From NCBI GenBank assembly GCA_964017195.1, contig OZ024888.1, positions 20,051,597 through 20,115,596 of the forward strand: DNA of 64,000 nt, read 5' to 3'. A program made the translations under genes and the position numbers. Below, piece by piece: positions 13,153 to 23,563 of the stretch (the first letter of the stretch is position 1; each line of letters starts with the position of its first letter). This DNA is from Siderastrea radians. Its lineage: Eukaryota > Cnidaria > Anthozoa > Scleractinia > Rhizangiidae. A model generated the notes under the pieces. That model did no database searches. It worked only from the letters and a program-made list of their open reading frames with translations, and had not been told where the DNA came from.

Positions 13153-13284
13153 TAGAAAGTGCCTTGTACGGAGTTTTAATCACTAACTCTTCACTCGCTC
13201 GCAAAGCTTCGCTCGTTCGTTTTCAGAAGTTCAATTTCACAATTAACTCGTGAACAAAACTCCGTACGCCGCACTTTCTATGAA
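13153..13284. mobile_element. Short inverted-repeat MITE
   Basis: The ends read AGAAAGTGC...GTACGGAGTTTT and the inverted AAAACTCCGTAC...GCACTTTCT. The interior contains a GC-richer palindromic stretch (ctcgctcgcaaagcttcgct). There is no coding capacity. Confidence 0.4.
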
Positions 13285-13570
13285 TATGTATCTGAATGAT
13301 CATATCTGCACTAACCTTTCCAAGTTTACTACTTAACACAGAATCCAGTGACATCTTAACTTTTGATAAGACAAAACGTAGCAAGCTTCCTTCGAATGGC
13401 TCGAACAGACTAAATTAAATGAAAATACCTCGCTTCCGCCTTCCTTCCAAGAAATCCTTCCTCATTCCCAGGCCGTTATCTTTCTTTCCGTGAGGGGACG
13501 AAGAGGAAGTACCCAGGCCCAGGAACGAGGCATAGTAAAGTATCTATCTCCGCCGCGGAGCTGAACAGGA

Positions 13571-13745
13571 AGGCCTATTCTGGGACCTTGAGTTCGCCTA
13601 AAGTCTCCTTAGTTGCCTAAAATCGCCTAAACTCGCTTAAAATCGCTATAATGTCTAGAGAATTTTGCTAAGTCGCCTAAAATCGCCTAAAGTCGCCTTT
13701 AAAGTCGCCCAAAGTTACGGCGACTTTAGGTCCCAGAATAGGCCT
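13571..13745. mobile_element. Small element of TCGCCTAAA repeats between inverted ends
   Basis: AGGCCTATTCTGGGACCT at the left end is exactly inverted at the right end (13728-13745). Between them are roughly ten degenerate copies of a 10-bp unit around TCGCCTAAAA. The result is a minisatellite bounded by terminal inverted repeats. Confidence 0.5.
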
Positions 13746-14113
13746 AAGGGGACATCCTAACGCCCCACCGAACCTCTGCAGCGGAGAGAGGAATCACTTC
13801 GTCAGCTGTCCCAAGATATGGTGTCCTCATTGCGCAGTTCGAGAGCGTAAATTATAAGGGTCTGTGTGGTAAATTATAGCGGGCGTCTTTGGGAGCTAGT
13901 ACATCGATTGTTATCTGGCGTTATTTCATGATTCACACTTCGTCTTTTGTTATTCAACAGCTTTTATTTAAGATATAACCCTCATTCATATCTATCTGTC
14001 ATAAAGTCCGGGGAGGGCTTGATAAAGTAGCAGGGAAGAGTGGGGCTAATGAATTGAATTTATGAATACAAGTGACAGATTGTATACCGATAAATCCCAT
14101 CGATAAACTGAAG

Positions 14114-14155
<42 letters not shown>

Positions 14156-14705
14156 TGAAATAAATAGTTCAATGAATAAGTAAATAAATAAACAAATAAA
14201 TAAATAAGCTTTAAAAAAAGTAAAGTCGCGTAATAAAGTAGGTAAAATGTTACCTGGTGTTGTATTTTGTCCTTCTGTGAAGGTTTCACGCCATTGGAGA
14301 AGTTTTGGTCGTCTACTCTAACGTTGCTAAACCTTCACAGAAGGGCAAAATACGCAAAACGTTTTTGACGGTACATCTGTTAGGCTATGATATGATTCAG
14401 ACCAGGATATAAACAGATCCAGGTACACTGTAAGTAGTGCAAACAAAAATTTCTCTCCTACAGTTCTCTTTTCCTGGACAAACACAGCTATATATTTTTT
14501 CGCACTCAAAATTCTAGAATAAAGTTTTTATTTGTTGTAAGACGATTCTCTATTGGGCAAATTGTATATATTATATATATTTGAATGTATTTCAGAGAAC
14601 GCTCAACTCTTAGAGGAGCATTGACAATTATAATAAACTGGTTCAAGACTTCAGAGGTAGTGCATCGTTTTATTACTACATCGTTTTATTAAACAACGCA
14701 GCCGT
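13746..14705. other. No gene; simple repeats and a small palindrome
   Basis: It contains a (TCAA)n run at about 14116-14156, followed by AAAT-type repeats to about 14205. A pair of inverted segments around CCTTCACAGAAGG lies at 14270-14345. No coding region is evident. Confidence 0.45.
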
Positions 14706-14780
14706 GTTTTAACACTAAAATTTGTCGGGAGGCCCGACTGAGCCATAAAGCCTTAAGTTCGGCTGCGTTGTTGCGTGGTC

Positions 14781-14852
14781 GTCCTGATGGTGTAGTGGTT
14801 AACACATCGGCACTAGAAAGTCGAGGACGCGGGTTCAAATCCCGTTCAGGAC
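14781..14852 (+). ncRNA. tRNA-like SINE head, copy 1
   Basis: 72 nt fold as a tRNA. The acceptor stem GTCCTGA/TCAGGAC is perfect, the D stem is GTGT/ACAC, and the T loop TTCAAAT sits on a CGGG/CCCG stem. Pol III A box (TGGTGTAGTGG) and B box (GGTTCAAATCC) are present. The anticodon arm TCGGC/GTCGA has a loop of 8 nt with a G-U pair, so it is not a normal functional tRNA; the loop contains CTAG. No CCA is encoded. Confidence 0.55.
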
Positions 14853-15036
14853 AATTTTTAGGGTTTTCACTTTATGTTTGTTTATTCTTTCTTCGACTGG
14901 TTTAAGTTCATTTGTGTTGTTTATATTCGTCGAAAAGGCCTACAAGCCTTCCAGTCAGCTCCTGTTAAAACACAAAAATTTGTCGGGAGGCCCGTGAGCC
15001 ATAAAGCCTTAAGTTCGGCTACGTTGTTGCGTGGTC

Positions 15037-15108
15037 GTCCTGATGGTGTAGTGGTTAACACATCGGCAATAGAAAGTCGAGGACGCGGGTTCAAATCCCG
15101 TTCAGGAC
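15037..15108 (+). ncRNA. tRNA-like SINE head, copy 2
   Basis: It is identical to copy 1 except for one base in the anticodon loop (ACTAG to AATAG). It has the same acceptor, D and T arms, the same pol III boxes and the same 8-nt anticodon loop. Confidence 0.55.
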
Positions 15109-15170
15109 AATTTTTAGGGTTTCACTTTGTGTTTGTTTATTCTTTCTTTGACTGGTTTAAGTTCATTTGT

Positions 15171-15282
<112 letters not shown>

Positions 15283-15389
15283 GCAGTTAAATGTTTACCG
15301 GCGAAGCCAATACAGTGCTCTACTTGCAGCGAAGGAGCGGAATAAACCAGTTGGTGAACTACTCAAATCTTGAGTGAATGGACATTTAA

Positions 15390-16047
15390 GGACGTTCGCG
15401 CCAATTGTTTCTGCGCATCCTTACTGCGCACGCAATTCACTTCGTGATGTCATGCCACGTCACGCATTGACCGCGCGCGCTGTTGAAGAAATGTGGAGAT
15501 ATATAGCGCTAGTGGGCACTTTAATATCTATGCACGGGTTTAACTCTCTTAAATGTTCGGTGACCCCATATTTTCTTTCGATAGATCACTTTCTTTGTCG
15601 ATTATCTACGTTTTGTGAAAAATTAAAGAAAATCTGTATTGTAGAAGTTTAATTTTTTTCAACTTTTCTGCCCTCGCATCATCAAATTCTACTATTATTG
15701 AAGCTGCACGGTGTTCGTTAAAGTCGATCTTAGAGGTTGAATTTAACTAAAAGGATGACACCGGCTCAAATTATTTACTTAACAGACCCAATTAAGTAAA
15801 ATTTGACTAAGAAAGTGGGTCTACAGCGAATCATTTTTAATATTTTTCAACTAACAAGCACTGAGGCCATGTCGAGTTACGAGGGCCGATTTGTCAAAAT
15901 TGGGGTAGTTTTTGACGCGCTTTATTTCGAAAACGAAGTCGGTGACCCCCCAATTTTTTTCCATTTCTGACATAGGTAACTCATTATCTGACTGTAACCA
16001 AAGTATGAAAAAAATCTGTATTGTAGAAGTTTTTCGCGCGAACGTCC
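15390..16047. mobile_element. 658-bp TTAA element
   Basis: Terminal inverted repeats GGACGTTCGCGC / GCGCGAACGTCC are flanked by TTAA at 15386-15389 and 16048-16051. It is non-coding. Removing it rejoins PLE 3' sequence. A truncated copy of the same family lies at 60611-60994. TTAA specificity suggests piggyBac or Kolobok mobilisation. Confidence 0.75.
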
Positions 16048-16680
16048 TTAATACAAACTTGTTTCGTAGGCCACCGAAGAGGTACCCTGCAAGCAGAGGT
16101 TTCTTGGTCGCCCTATGTTCCGGCGGGCGAATAAGTAACCTCTGCGCAAAACCGTCTGATTCTTTGATCTGCCGCCGTCCAGGATTTTGGACGAATTAAT
16201 TAAAAATACTTGATTCTAACCGGCTCTCAACCGGTTTTGAAGCTGACGCATGCTGTAAATGCTGTCAAAAAGTGCGCGCGCTGTGATACGCTTGCAAGGT
16301 TGTTGTACGCGACAGATTTGCTTTTTTTTGTTACAAAATTCTTTTGTCATTTCTCCTAGCTCAGAAAATACGCAGAAAGATAAGGCAGCAATTGTTAAAC
16401 CTTTGCTTTACTGATATTTATCCGGAGTTGAAAGTAACGCTCAAATAAAGCGGGTGCAAGTAAGGTTTTTATGGAGTTCACAAGTTTTGTTTATCTCACG
16501 AATGAACGCGCGTGCAAAAGGTAAGTGACGACGCGTATGACGAATTTTGCGCATGCACGACAGGAAATCAGATGGTTTTGCGCAGAGGTTACTTATTCGC
16601 CCGCCGGAACATAGGGCGACCAAGAAACCTCTGCTTGCAGGGTACCGAAGAGGCGACCCACTCATCAGTTAAACTCCATC
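16048..16680 (-). ncRNA. Hammerhead ribozyme split by transposons
   Basis: On the minus strand, CTGATGA is at 16662-16668 and stem II 5' side GTGGGTC at 16655-16661. After the 16083-16644 insert come the stem II 3' side GGCCTAC (16066-16072), GAAA (16062-16065), stem III CAAGTTTG (16054-16061) and cleavage dinucleotide TA (16052-16053). The stem I 3' strand begins with the TTAA at 16048-16051. A second insert (15390-16047) separates the rest of stem I (15378-15389). The parts correspond one to one with the hammerhead at 35707-35770. Confidence 0.65.
16083..16644. mobile_element. Mutator-like MITE with 9-bp target duplication
   Basis: The ends TACCCTGCAAGCAGAGG are mirrored at the right, and the inverted repeats extend about 85 bp. 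The direct repeat CCGAAGAGG flanks it at 16074-16082 and 16645-16653. A 9-bp duplication and long terminal inverted repeats are the signature of Mutator-like elements. There is no transposase. It interrupts the stem II loop of a PLE hammerhead. Confidence 0.75.
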
Positions 16681-16805
16681 TTACACTGAGTCGTTAAAGT
16701 CTATATCATTGCTTTGATCGCGTTATAAACGGTTACAATTTTAAATTTTACACTGAACAGCGCGCGCGCGCGCGCTCGATCGTCTACGATGCTTAATGCC
16801 AAAGT

Positions 16806-17480
16806 TTAACTAGCCTCACTAAGTGCTCGCGCTAAAATTAATGTCTTTGACGTGCTGAATTTAAACCTTAAAATGAACTTGTGCCGATGCCTGCATGTTG
16901 AGATAAGCTCATTTCGCTTGTTAAGTGTTGCCATGTGCGGCCTACAGATTAAAAAGAATTTCTCTGTGTTACAAAGATCACACCGTTTTGTAATGTTTGT
17001 GTAAGGTTTAGCCTTGGCAAGGATTTTCCACGTGACTTTGAATTCCTTGTTTTCCCCTTTGAGCTGCCAGATGTGTTTGCTTAGTTCAGTCTCACTTTCT
17101 CTCTTTTCGTGTCTAAGGACATCTGATGGTTCCCATACCTTGCCTTGAAGTTGTTCACCATTCAGTGAGCAATCCTCCTTCTTTCTACAGTTACACTTCT
17201 TACCTTTGTCTCGCTGTAGTGTTGTTGTTTCTGCTTTCTTTAGAATGGCTTTGTTGTGGCCATCTATGATTTGTTTCACGCTAGGCATGCAACTGTAGCT
17301 GAGTTTTAGGGTGTTCCTATTAAAAATTTTCCTCAGTTTGTGGCCCGATGGGAAAGATCGTTGGATAAGGCTGATGAACTCACGCCCGATGTTGTTTTGG
17401 ATGTTTCTGTTATATGGTGGATTAAACCATATAATATTTCTCCGGCGTTTGCGCTTCTGTGAAGAAGGAGGATTGCCCAC
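16806..17480 (-). pseudogene. PLE C-terminal protein lacking the GIY-YIG core
   Basis: The frame encodes the C-terminal part of a Penelope-like polyprotein: a basic segment with NIIWFNPPY, then HKLRKIFNRNTLKLSYSCMP, then a Cys motif (CNCRKKEDC). In relatives (36022-36495) the Cys motif leads into VVYQ..VTT..TYIGLT..F, the GIY-YIG nuclease core. Here that core is deleted and the frame resumes in its C-terminal half (TELSKHIWQLKGE...KRCDLCNTEKFF). The reverse transcriptase is absent. No activity is expected. The start is arbitrary because the frame begins at the inverted junction. Confidence 0.7.
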
Positions 17481-17940
17481 TGAATGTTGAATGTATGGTG
17501 GATGAAGTCGTGTACCAAGACACGGTCACAACCGAAAACACAACAGAAACATACATCAGCCTCACAGCGAACAACTTTAAGGCAAGGTATGGGAACCATC
17601 AGATGTCCTTAGACACGAAAAGAGAAAAAGTGAGACTGAACTAAGCAAACACATCTGGCAGCTCAAAGGGGAAAACAGGGAATTCAAAGTCACATGGAAA
17701 ATCCTTGCCAAGGCTAAACCTTACACAAACATAACAAAACGGTGTGATCTTTGTAACACAGAGAAATTCTTTTTAATCTGTAGGCCACAAATGGCAACAC
17801 TTAACAAGCGAAATGAGCTTATCTCAACATGCAGGCATCAGCGCAAGTGGGATAAGCATCGCAGACGATCGAGCGCGCTGTTCAGTGTTTAATTGAAAAT
17901 TGTAACCGTTTATAACGCGATCAAAACAGTGATGTAGACT
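17456..17940 (+). pseudogene. Inverted PLE C-terminal fragment
   Basis: The plus strand carries the same PLE C-terminus as 16806-17480 in opposite orientation. The GIY-YIG core is kept here but reads TYISLT instead of TYIGLT. A frameshift and stop follow near 17640, and the homologous sequence continues in another frame to about 17860. After 17940 it is cut by the Harbinger element. With the minus copy it forms a 5'-to-5' inverted pair. Confidence 0.65.
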
Positions 17941-18255
17941 TAAAGGCCAAGTAATACGGGCAACATTTTCTTTCAACTTGTCGCGCAACAATGTTGCGTT
18001 GCAAGTTGAAAAGCCTTGTTGCCCGTTTTACCACCTCCGTGAGCAACTTGTCGCGCAACAAAATTACGTGTTGCAAGTTGTGGCAACATGTTGCGCAAAG
18101 TAGACTTGAGGTCTACTTTTTGCAACAAATTTTACTTTTGTTGCTCGTATTACCACTGATGTTACAACTTGCCACGCAACAAGTTTGAATCAAACGCTAG
18201 TGATTGGCCGCCGGTGAAGCGCGCCAGCGCGGCAAATTTGAACATGTAAACAAAC

Positions 18256-19332
18256 ATGGCGGACAGAGGTGAAGAAATTGAAGTCGTGAACGAAGTTGAA
18301 TTTCTTGACCAAAAACTGTCCGAAGCTCAGAAATTTGACCTTTACCGAGACCTTCAAGGCTATCGTTGCCTATGGGAGACCTCCAATGTCGATTACAAAA
18401 ACCGAGAGCTAAAGGAAAAGGCGTTAGAGGACCTTTCGCAAAAATTCAACTTGACCCAGAGCTTTCTTAAACGGCAACTGCACACCCTCAGAACAGCGCT
18501 GGTCCGAGAACTAAAAAAGGAAAACGAGGGCCAACAGTCGAAATGGAAGTTCTACGATACGTTGAAGTACATGAAGGAAGACGTTCAACGTTCCCTAAAA
18601 GCGAAAGAAGAAAGCGAGTGGACCGAGGGCGAGACCGAGCAGTTAATTGAGTACTACAAGCAGAACGAGCAACTGTGGAACCACCATCTTGCTTCCTACA
18701 GAGATCGACAGGTTAGGGAGCTGAACTACAAAAAGCTTTGCGAGCTTTTAGCAGGTCGAAGCCACGACGACATAAAAAAGCAGTGGAACATTTTGAAGAC
18801 CATTTTCAACCGAGAGGTGAAGAAAGAAGAAGAAAGCAAGGTCAGTGGAGCCGGCACGGACGCCGTGTACACTTCCCAGTGGAAATATCTCAAGGCACTG
18901 ATGTTTATCAAGGGGAGTGATGACGTCGACCCTGCCGTTTCTACTCTTGATGGTAAAGAAAACGAGAGACCGGCCAAGAAAATGAAGGCTGACAGAGCAA
19001 GAGAATTTGAAGAGGTGAAGTTGGAATTGTACAAGGAAGCCATCAAATGTCTTCAGAGTCCACTTCCACTTAGTGATCCAGCGAATACGGAAAATCGAGA
19101 TGACTCGATTAGTTTGTTTGTAAAATCACTAGAGTCCACTTTGCGACGGTTTTCGGGTCGCCACCTTGCGATCGCAAAGAAGAGGATCAACGATGTTATT
19201 TTTGAAGTTGAAATGGAGCGCTATGCTCCACAAGGTTTGTCTACATCGGTACCTGTAAGCAGCCCTCTGCCCTCAGACCTTGTGGCACCTGCATTTAGCT
19301 CTGGCAACTTAAACTGGCCGTATATGCATTGA
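18256..19332 (+). CDS. Tandem MADF/Myb-like protein of a PIF/Harbinger element
   Basis: A single open frame of 358 codons starts at ATG 18256 (MADRGEE). Residues 27-108 form a MADF-type fold: FDLYRDLQGYRCLW, a charged helix with LEDLSQKFNL, and LKRQLHTLRTALVRELKK. Residues 127-218 repeat the pattern: EQLIEYYKQNEQLW, YKKLCELLAGRS, IKKQWNILKTIFNREVKK and WKYLKALMFI. A basic stretch PAKKMK and a Ser/Pro-rich C-terminus follow. MADF domains are Myb-related DNA-binding modules. In PIF/Harbinger elements the second gene is a Myb-like protein that helps the transposase reach the nucleus and bind the ends. The left transposon end 300 bp upstream and the transposase exon on the other strand support that role. 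The frame is intact, so host adoption is also possible. Confidence 0.75.
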   Translation: MADRGEEIEVVNEVEFLDQKLSEAQKFDLYRDLQGYRCLWETSNVDYKNRELKEKALEDLSQKFNLTQSFLKRQLHTLRTALVRELKKENEGQQSKWKFYDTLKYMKEDVQRSLKAKEESEWTEGETEQLIEYYKQNEQLWNHHLASYRDRQVRELNYKKLCELLAGRSHDDIKKQWNILKTIFNREVKKEEESKVSGAGTDAVYTSQWKYLKALMFIKGSDDVDPAVSTLDGKENERPAKKMKADRAREFEEVKLELYKEAIKCLQSPLPLSDPANTENRDDSISLFVKSLESTLRRFSGRHLAIAKKRINDVIFEVEMERYAPQGLSTSVPVSSPLPSDLVAPAFSSGNLNWPYMH

Positions 19333-21743
19333 CACTCAAAGGATTTGTTTTGCTTTTTTCTTGTATTGGTTCTAAACGTTGGACACACGTATTTTTGTAG
19401 TCCAGTTGTTCAAAATTAAGCCAGGCAAGGCTAATCCAGGGTTAAAAGTATCACAAAGGTTTTAATTCATCTTGTGTGTATGCATAACTTCAGAAATTAT
19501 TTATTAATATCACATTTGCATTAATAAGTACCTTTTAAAGTGGTACATGATTATATAGACAAGGACTTCAAACAGTCTGATTGATAACAGATACAGTACA
19601 ATGTTAAAATCTATAAGGCAATTAAATTACTCTTGAAGTATTTATGAGAAAACTATTTGATAAATAACTTACACCTTTCAGTACCTTTTGGAATGGTTTG
19701 GATAAAAATTTAATGTATATGACTTGAATATATAAATATGGACAGTCTAATTTGTAAGATTGCAAGCACAGTTTTAATTTTACAATTCAGTGACAAAATA
19801 ACTTGTATCGATCTTTCAGTACCTTTTGGAATGGTTTGGATAAAAAATTAATGTATATGACTATTTTCGTCCCTGGCAAAGTTAATATTTTGAATTATAT
19901 TATGGCTTGGTTGGAAATTAATCAGTACATTTGCCATCAATTAATTTTTCAATGGGTAATTTCCAGTGTTATAATAAAGCCATGTATGATTTCCGTCAAC
20001 CCTTTTCAAGCAAAACTTACATCTATCTAGATCAAACTACTAATTCAAGCCTCCCCTTTCAAACAAAACTGGGTCTGCAATCATGTTTACTAACCAGAAT
20101 GAAGTGAAAAGCATGTTCTTTTCAGTGTCAATGACATTTAATGTCATTTATACAATTGCACAACAAACTCTCCCAAAATTTCAAAGCTTTTAGCTTGTAT
20201 TAGGCTAGCAAAATTCAATATGTCAACAATATTCTATCCTGGCTCTGAGGCTTTTAGCACAAAATTACCGAAATGTAAGAGTTTCTGTTGTCTGCCAATT
20301 TCCAAACAAGACCGTTAGACAGTAAGTTCAACCCAAAATTTGGAAGTTTGTTTGAATGGCTCAGAGCTGGATTGTTATTATAAATATAAATTTTATAGTA
20401 CATCTCTGTATATATTGTATGAAGTCTTATTAAACAATAGAGTTCTTCTGTCAAAGGCACTGTTGTGTGATAGGTTGCCCAAGGAAATTTGATGTTCACA
20501 ACAAATGTTTAAGCCCAAGAACATAGTTGGAGGGCTTATATGAAGGTTGAACATCAAATTTTCAGAGGGAACCTATGAACCTAGGCCTGAGATAGAAGGA
20601 CTCTATCGTTTTTATTGTACAAAGCTAAATTTTGGGTGAAAATTGCCAAAAATGGGCACTATGCGCTGAAAGGCGCCTGCTGAGGAGAGACACTGTCGTG
20701 TCACGTGATCGATTTCGACTTATGGGAGCATGCCAAAATTTAGCATTGTACTATAATTCTGCATATAATATATGTATAAAATCACATCAACAGTTGAGTG
20801 GAAGTATCACTTTAAAAATAGCACTGAGACTTTTCTTGCACACACATTGCTGTTTCAACTTTAACTTTGGAGTGACTTTGGAGCAATAGCTGATTCAGAT
20901 GGCATGTAATTTCTGGGTTTTTGTCTTGGTGATGTAATTAGGTCCATGAGAACTGAAGACCTCTTTAGTTCGGCGAGAACCACAGAGATAATTTAACAGC
21001 ATAAAAGCATTAATTACTCTTGCACATTTCCTTAAACTTGTGTGAACAGTGAAGCTGAAAGGTGAGCTTGGATAAATAACTAAAGTTAAACTTTATGCAT
21101 GACTGGTCATGCATGCACTTCACTTCAGGTTAATCGCAAGTGTTGCCACATCAAAATTTACATTTTAGTAATTTATGCATTAAGCCAATCAGAAGGACAC
21201 CATATGAATCAGCCACCACTCCAATACCACATAATGCAACATGAACTCTGCTTAACTTTATGTCGTACAGTGGAATCCCAATTTAACGAAGTCCCCGGTA
21301 TAAATGAAGGATATGCTTGAATGTTATTTTATCATTTAAACCCAGATACATTGTGCAAACATAGAATGTTGTTTTGAGAGAAATTTATTATTAACCAACC
21401 CATATAACAGAGATTTTGGTCGCTCTTCCACACATTTTTTATATTGCAGTGTTCCAGATTACTTATAAAGACAGAGGGTCAATAAAGAATTTTGAGGGGT
21501 CAATAGATGTGGATCTCTTCAAATCTTCTCAAGTTGACCGTTTATTTTGTTGGGTCATGTTGCCTGCTTTGTCGGGTTTTTGACCCGAGACCCCTCTCTT
21601 ATCTGGGACAATGTATTGGTATCATTTATAACGGAATCCCGATAGAATGACCTCATTTTCCCAGTCCCTTACACTTCGTTAAATTGGGGTTCAGTCTGTT
21701 CTTACAATTAAGCTGTTGAATGGTGAGAACCCAGCAAACTGAT
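19333..21743. other. Non-coding interior of the Harbinger element
   Basis: AT-rich DNA with no domain-bearing frame. A 40-bp segment around 'cagtaccttttggaatggtt' occurs twice (about 19679 and 19818), giving a direct repeat of about 140 bp. Confidence 0.4.
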
Positions 21744-21966
21744 TCAAGCGTCATCCACCCCACACAGTCTCCACTGCCAAGACACTGCTCCCTCCTTGCT
21801 AAAAAAGTCCATGTATTCTTCCCTGATGGCCCTTGCTTCAGTTGAATAGTTGTTGCTGCACTGTGGATGATAATTGAACCATGAGGATAGCTCATTATCA
21901 CTACCTCTCCAGGGGCCAGGGATCAAATTTCCATCTTCATCTTCTTGATCTGTCATTCCATTCACC
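21744..21966 (-). pseudogene. HARBI1-like transposase, C-terminal exon
   Basis: The minus-strand frame ends at 21744. It contains IPGPWR, a Ser/Asn-rich stretch, then ARAIREEYMDFFSKEGAVSWQW. This resembles the extreme C-terminus of PIF/Harbinger nucleases, where a conserved IPG.WR is followed by R..R..F..YF...GAV.WQ. A splice acceptor (CTTCAG on the minus strand) lies just upstream at 21967-21972. The catalytic exons that should lie to the right are absent, so the nuclease is not functional. Confidence 0.55.
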
Positions 21967-22140
21967 CTGAAGAGAGTCAATTTCAGAGCATATAATTTAT
22001 TGTATGAATATGTGAGCACCTACCTTTGCGTAGATTTGCATACACCATAACAATAACAATTTGTAATATTATTATTTAGTGTGTCCCCAATTAGCACCTT
22101 GTCTTTACAGGGTGCTAGATCAATTTGACACATAAATAAA

Positions 22141-22179
<39 letters not shown>

Positions 22180-22180
22180 C
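22141..22180. repeat. (ATT)n microsatellite
   Basis: A clean run of TTA/ATT triplets of about 40 bp. Confidence 0.9.
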
Positions 22181-22199
22181 TTTCTCCAAGGTGTTTTTT

Positions 22200-22385
22200 T
22201 ATATTCGAATCAGATTGAATTTGGATAAACATTTAAGGATAAGAATTAGCGAGAAAAGTTTAAAGCAACATTTCGATGTCTCCATGACATCATTTTCAAG
22301 TGAGAAAATAAAATATAGATGAGTTAATATAATTAATACAAGGTGAGGTGTTAAAAAAGTAAAAAATAAGTAACAATTTGGCATG
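22200..22385 (-). mobile_element. PLE-type 3' region fragment
   Basis: On the minus strand it contains GATGTC-ATGGA-GACATC followed by GAAA, in the style of the PLE 3' hairpins nearby but with a degraded CUGANGA box. Its proximal part (about 22300-22362) is repeated inverted at 22396-22448, so this fragment also sits in a 5'-to-5' inverted arrangement. Confidence 0.45.
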
Positions 22386-22451
22386 TAATTGTGTGTTTTA
22401 ACACCTCACCTTGCATATATTAACTCATCTATATTTTATTTTCTCACTTGT

Positions 22452-22922
22452 ACTTCAAAAAACTGTCAAATATGTAATTTTTTATGTCTAGGTGACACCT
22501 TTTGTAGCAATGAGAATGGCAAAGAATTTAAAATTAATTATAACTTAGATTGCAACTGTAGTAACGTAATCTACCTGATCAATTGTACTAAGTGCAAAGT
22601 GCAATATGTAGGATCTACTACGACTAGGTTTAGAACCCGATTTAATAATCATAAAAGCAGGGTCAATGCTCATGTTAATTTAAGTTTAAATCAAAAAGGG
22701 AAAGATGACCTCATATACAGACATTTCACTAGTGACGGGCACAGAGGTTTAGAAGACATGCAAATACAGCTGATAGACCATGTCAAAGGAGAAAAAGAAT
22801 TACGAGAAAGAGAAAATCACTGGATTTACAAACTGGCGACCTTGGCGCCCCATGGCCTCAACGACAATGACGGATTTTACGCACAAAACAAGAAGTCATG
22901 TGCGGGTGTACGCGCGCGATAA
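22452..22922 (+). pseudogene. PLE GIY-YIG endonuclease C-terminus (copy B)
   Basis: The frame starts inside the element at a Cys motif (CQICNFLCLG) and continues through GKEFKINY into the GIY-YIG core (VIYLINCTKCKVQYVGST, R..R..NHK). It ends at 22922 after LATLAPHGLNDNDGFYAQNK. The reverse transcriptase part is missing, so this is a 5'-truncated retrocopy. The domain is intact at residue level. Its closest relative in the window is copy D (33429-34064). Confidence 0.7.
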
Positions 22923-23010
22923 AAATCGTTTAAGACGCGTGTCCTTAGTAACGCAATTTTGAAATGTACAGTTTGAATATTGTAATACGATTCTTGTAAC
23001 GGTTTTTAGT

Positions 23011-23051
23011 CACCCTGAAGAAGAGTACTTAATGTACTCGAAATATAGGTG
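23011..23051 (+). ncRNA. Hammerhead-like motif (PLE B)
   Basis: Stem I CACC/GGTG encloses CTGAAGA, an extra A, stem II GAGTAC-TTAAT-GTACTC, GAAA and TATA. The boxes match hammerhead CUGANGA and GAAA, and UA can serve as the U-H cleavage site. Stem III is reduced to the dinucleotide UA. Confidence 0.5.
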
Positions 23052-23139
23052 TTAAACAAAAAAAGTTAGAGTTTGTCTTCATCTGTGTTAAATTTATATG
23101 ATCGTTATGAGAGACTACAAGAATGGATGCTTGTGAGAA

Positions 23140-23141
<2 letters not shown>

Positions 23142-23193
<52 letters not shown>
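23142..23193. repeat. (TA)n tract between two PLE 3' ends
   Basis: Pure TA run. On its left is the 3' end of plus-strand PLE B and on its right the 3' end of minus-strand PLE A. Confidence 0.9.
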
Positions 23194-23196
<3 letters not shown>

Positions 23197-23271
23197 CATC
23201 AAAAACATCATTTGTCTAGATCTTTCTCCAGAAATAAGCATATAAAACCACAAAAATACTGGAAATAAGAC

Positions 23272-23320
23272 TTGCCGATATTTCGTCTTTATTAATTAGT
23301 AAAAGACTTCGTCAGGGCAA
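23272..23320 (-). ncRNA. Hammerhead-like motif (PLE A)
   Basis: Minus strand: stem I TTGCC/GGCAA, CTGACGA, an extra A, stem II GTCTTT/AAAGAC with an 11-nt loop, GAAA, then TATC before the stem I return. Stem I and stem II sequences differ from those of copies B, C and D but still pair. Confidence 0.5.
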
Positions 23321-23563
23321 CTGATCAAGCGGCTAGAGCCGTTACAATATATACGCTTATAGGTAACGTAAGACGCTCAACAGTAGAAATACGCGAGCAC
23401 ATGTGGGCGGTTACAACCGTTACAATATTCGCACCAAAATAAAATAAACGTCAAACGCTAAATAGCTAAGGCACGCGCGTGCCCTTCTGTACAACTAAAT
23501 ATACAGCAAATAAAAATACAATAATTTAAAGCATAGGGATTAAAACTCAATACAATTAAAATT

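Larger units (their letters stand above)
17941..22136 (+). mobile_element. PIF/Harbinger element, right end missing
   Basis: The left end AGGCCAAGTAATACGGGCAAC follows TAA at 17941-17943. The neighbouring inverted PLE copy has TTTAACGACTC at the matching site, as expected for insertion at a TAA target. The element carries a tandem-MADF protein on the plus strand (18256-19332) and the last exon of a HARBI1-like transposase on the minus strand (21744-21966). Two divergent genes of this kind are the standard PIF/Harbinger set. The right end is lost before the ATT repeat and PLE sequence near 22140, so the right boundary is approximate. Confidence 0.65.
22449..23141 (+). mobile_element. PLE copy B, 5'-truncated
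   Basis: It holds the C-terminal coding part (22452-22922), a 3' untranslated region with a hammerhead-like motif (23011-23051), and an end reading GGATGCTTGTGAGAAG directly before a (TA)n tract. The same terminal block, inverted, ends PLE copy C at about 32545-32560. Confidence 0.7.

Noticed and set aside
14781..14852. Functional tRNA gene
   Set aside because: The anticodon loop has 8 nt with a G-U pair in the stem, and the unit is duplicated with SINE-like tails.
22264..22303. Further hammerhead-like motif on the minus strand
   Set aside because: Stem II GATGTC/GACATC and GAAA are present, but the CUGANGA box is degraded and stem I does not pair.
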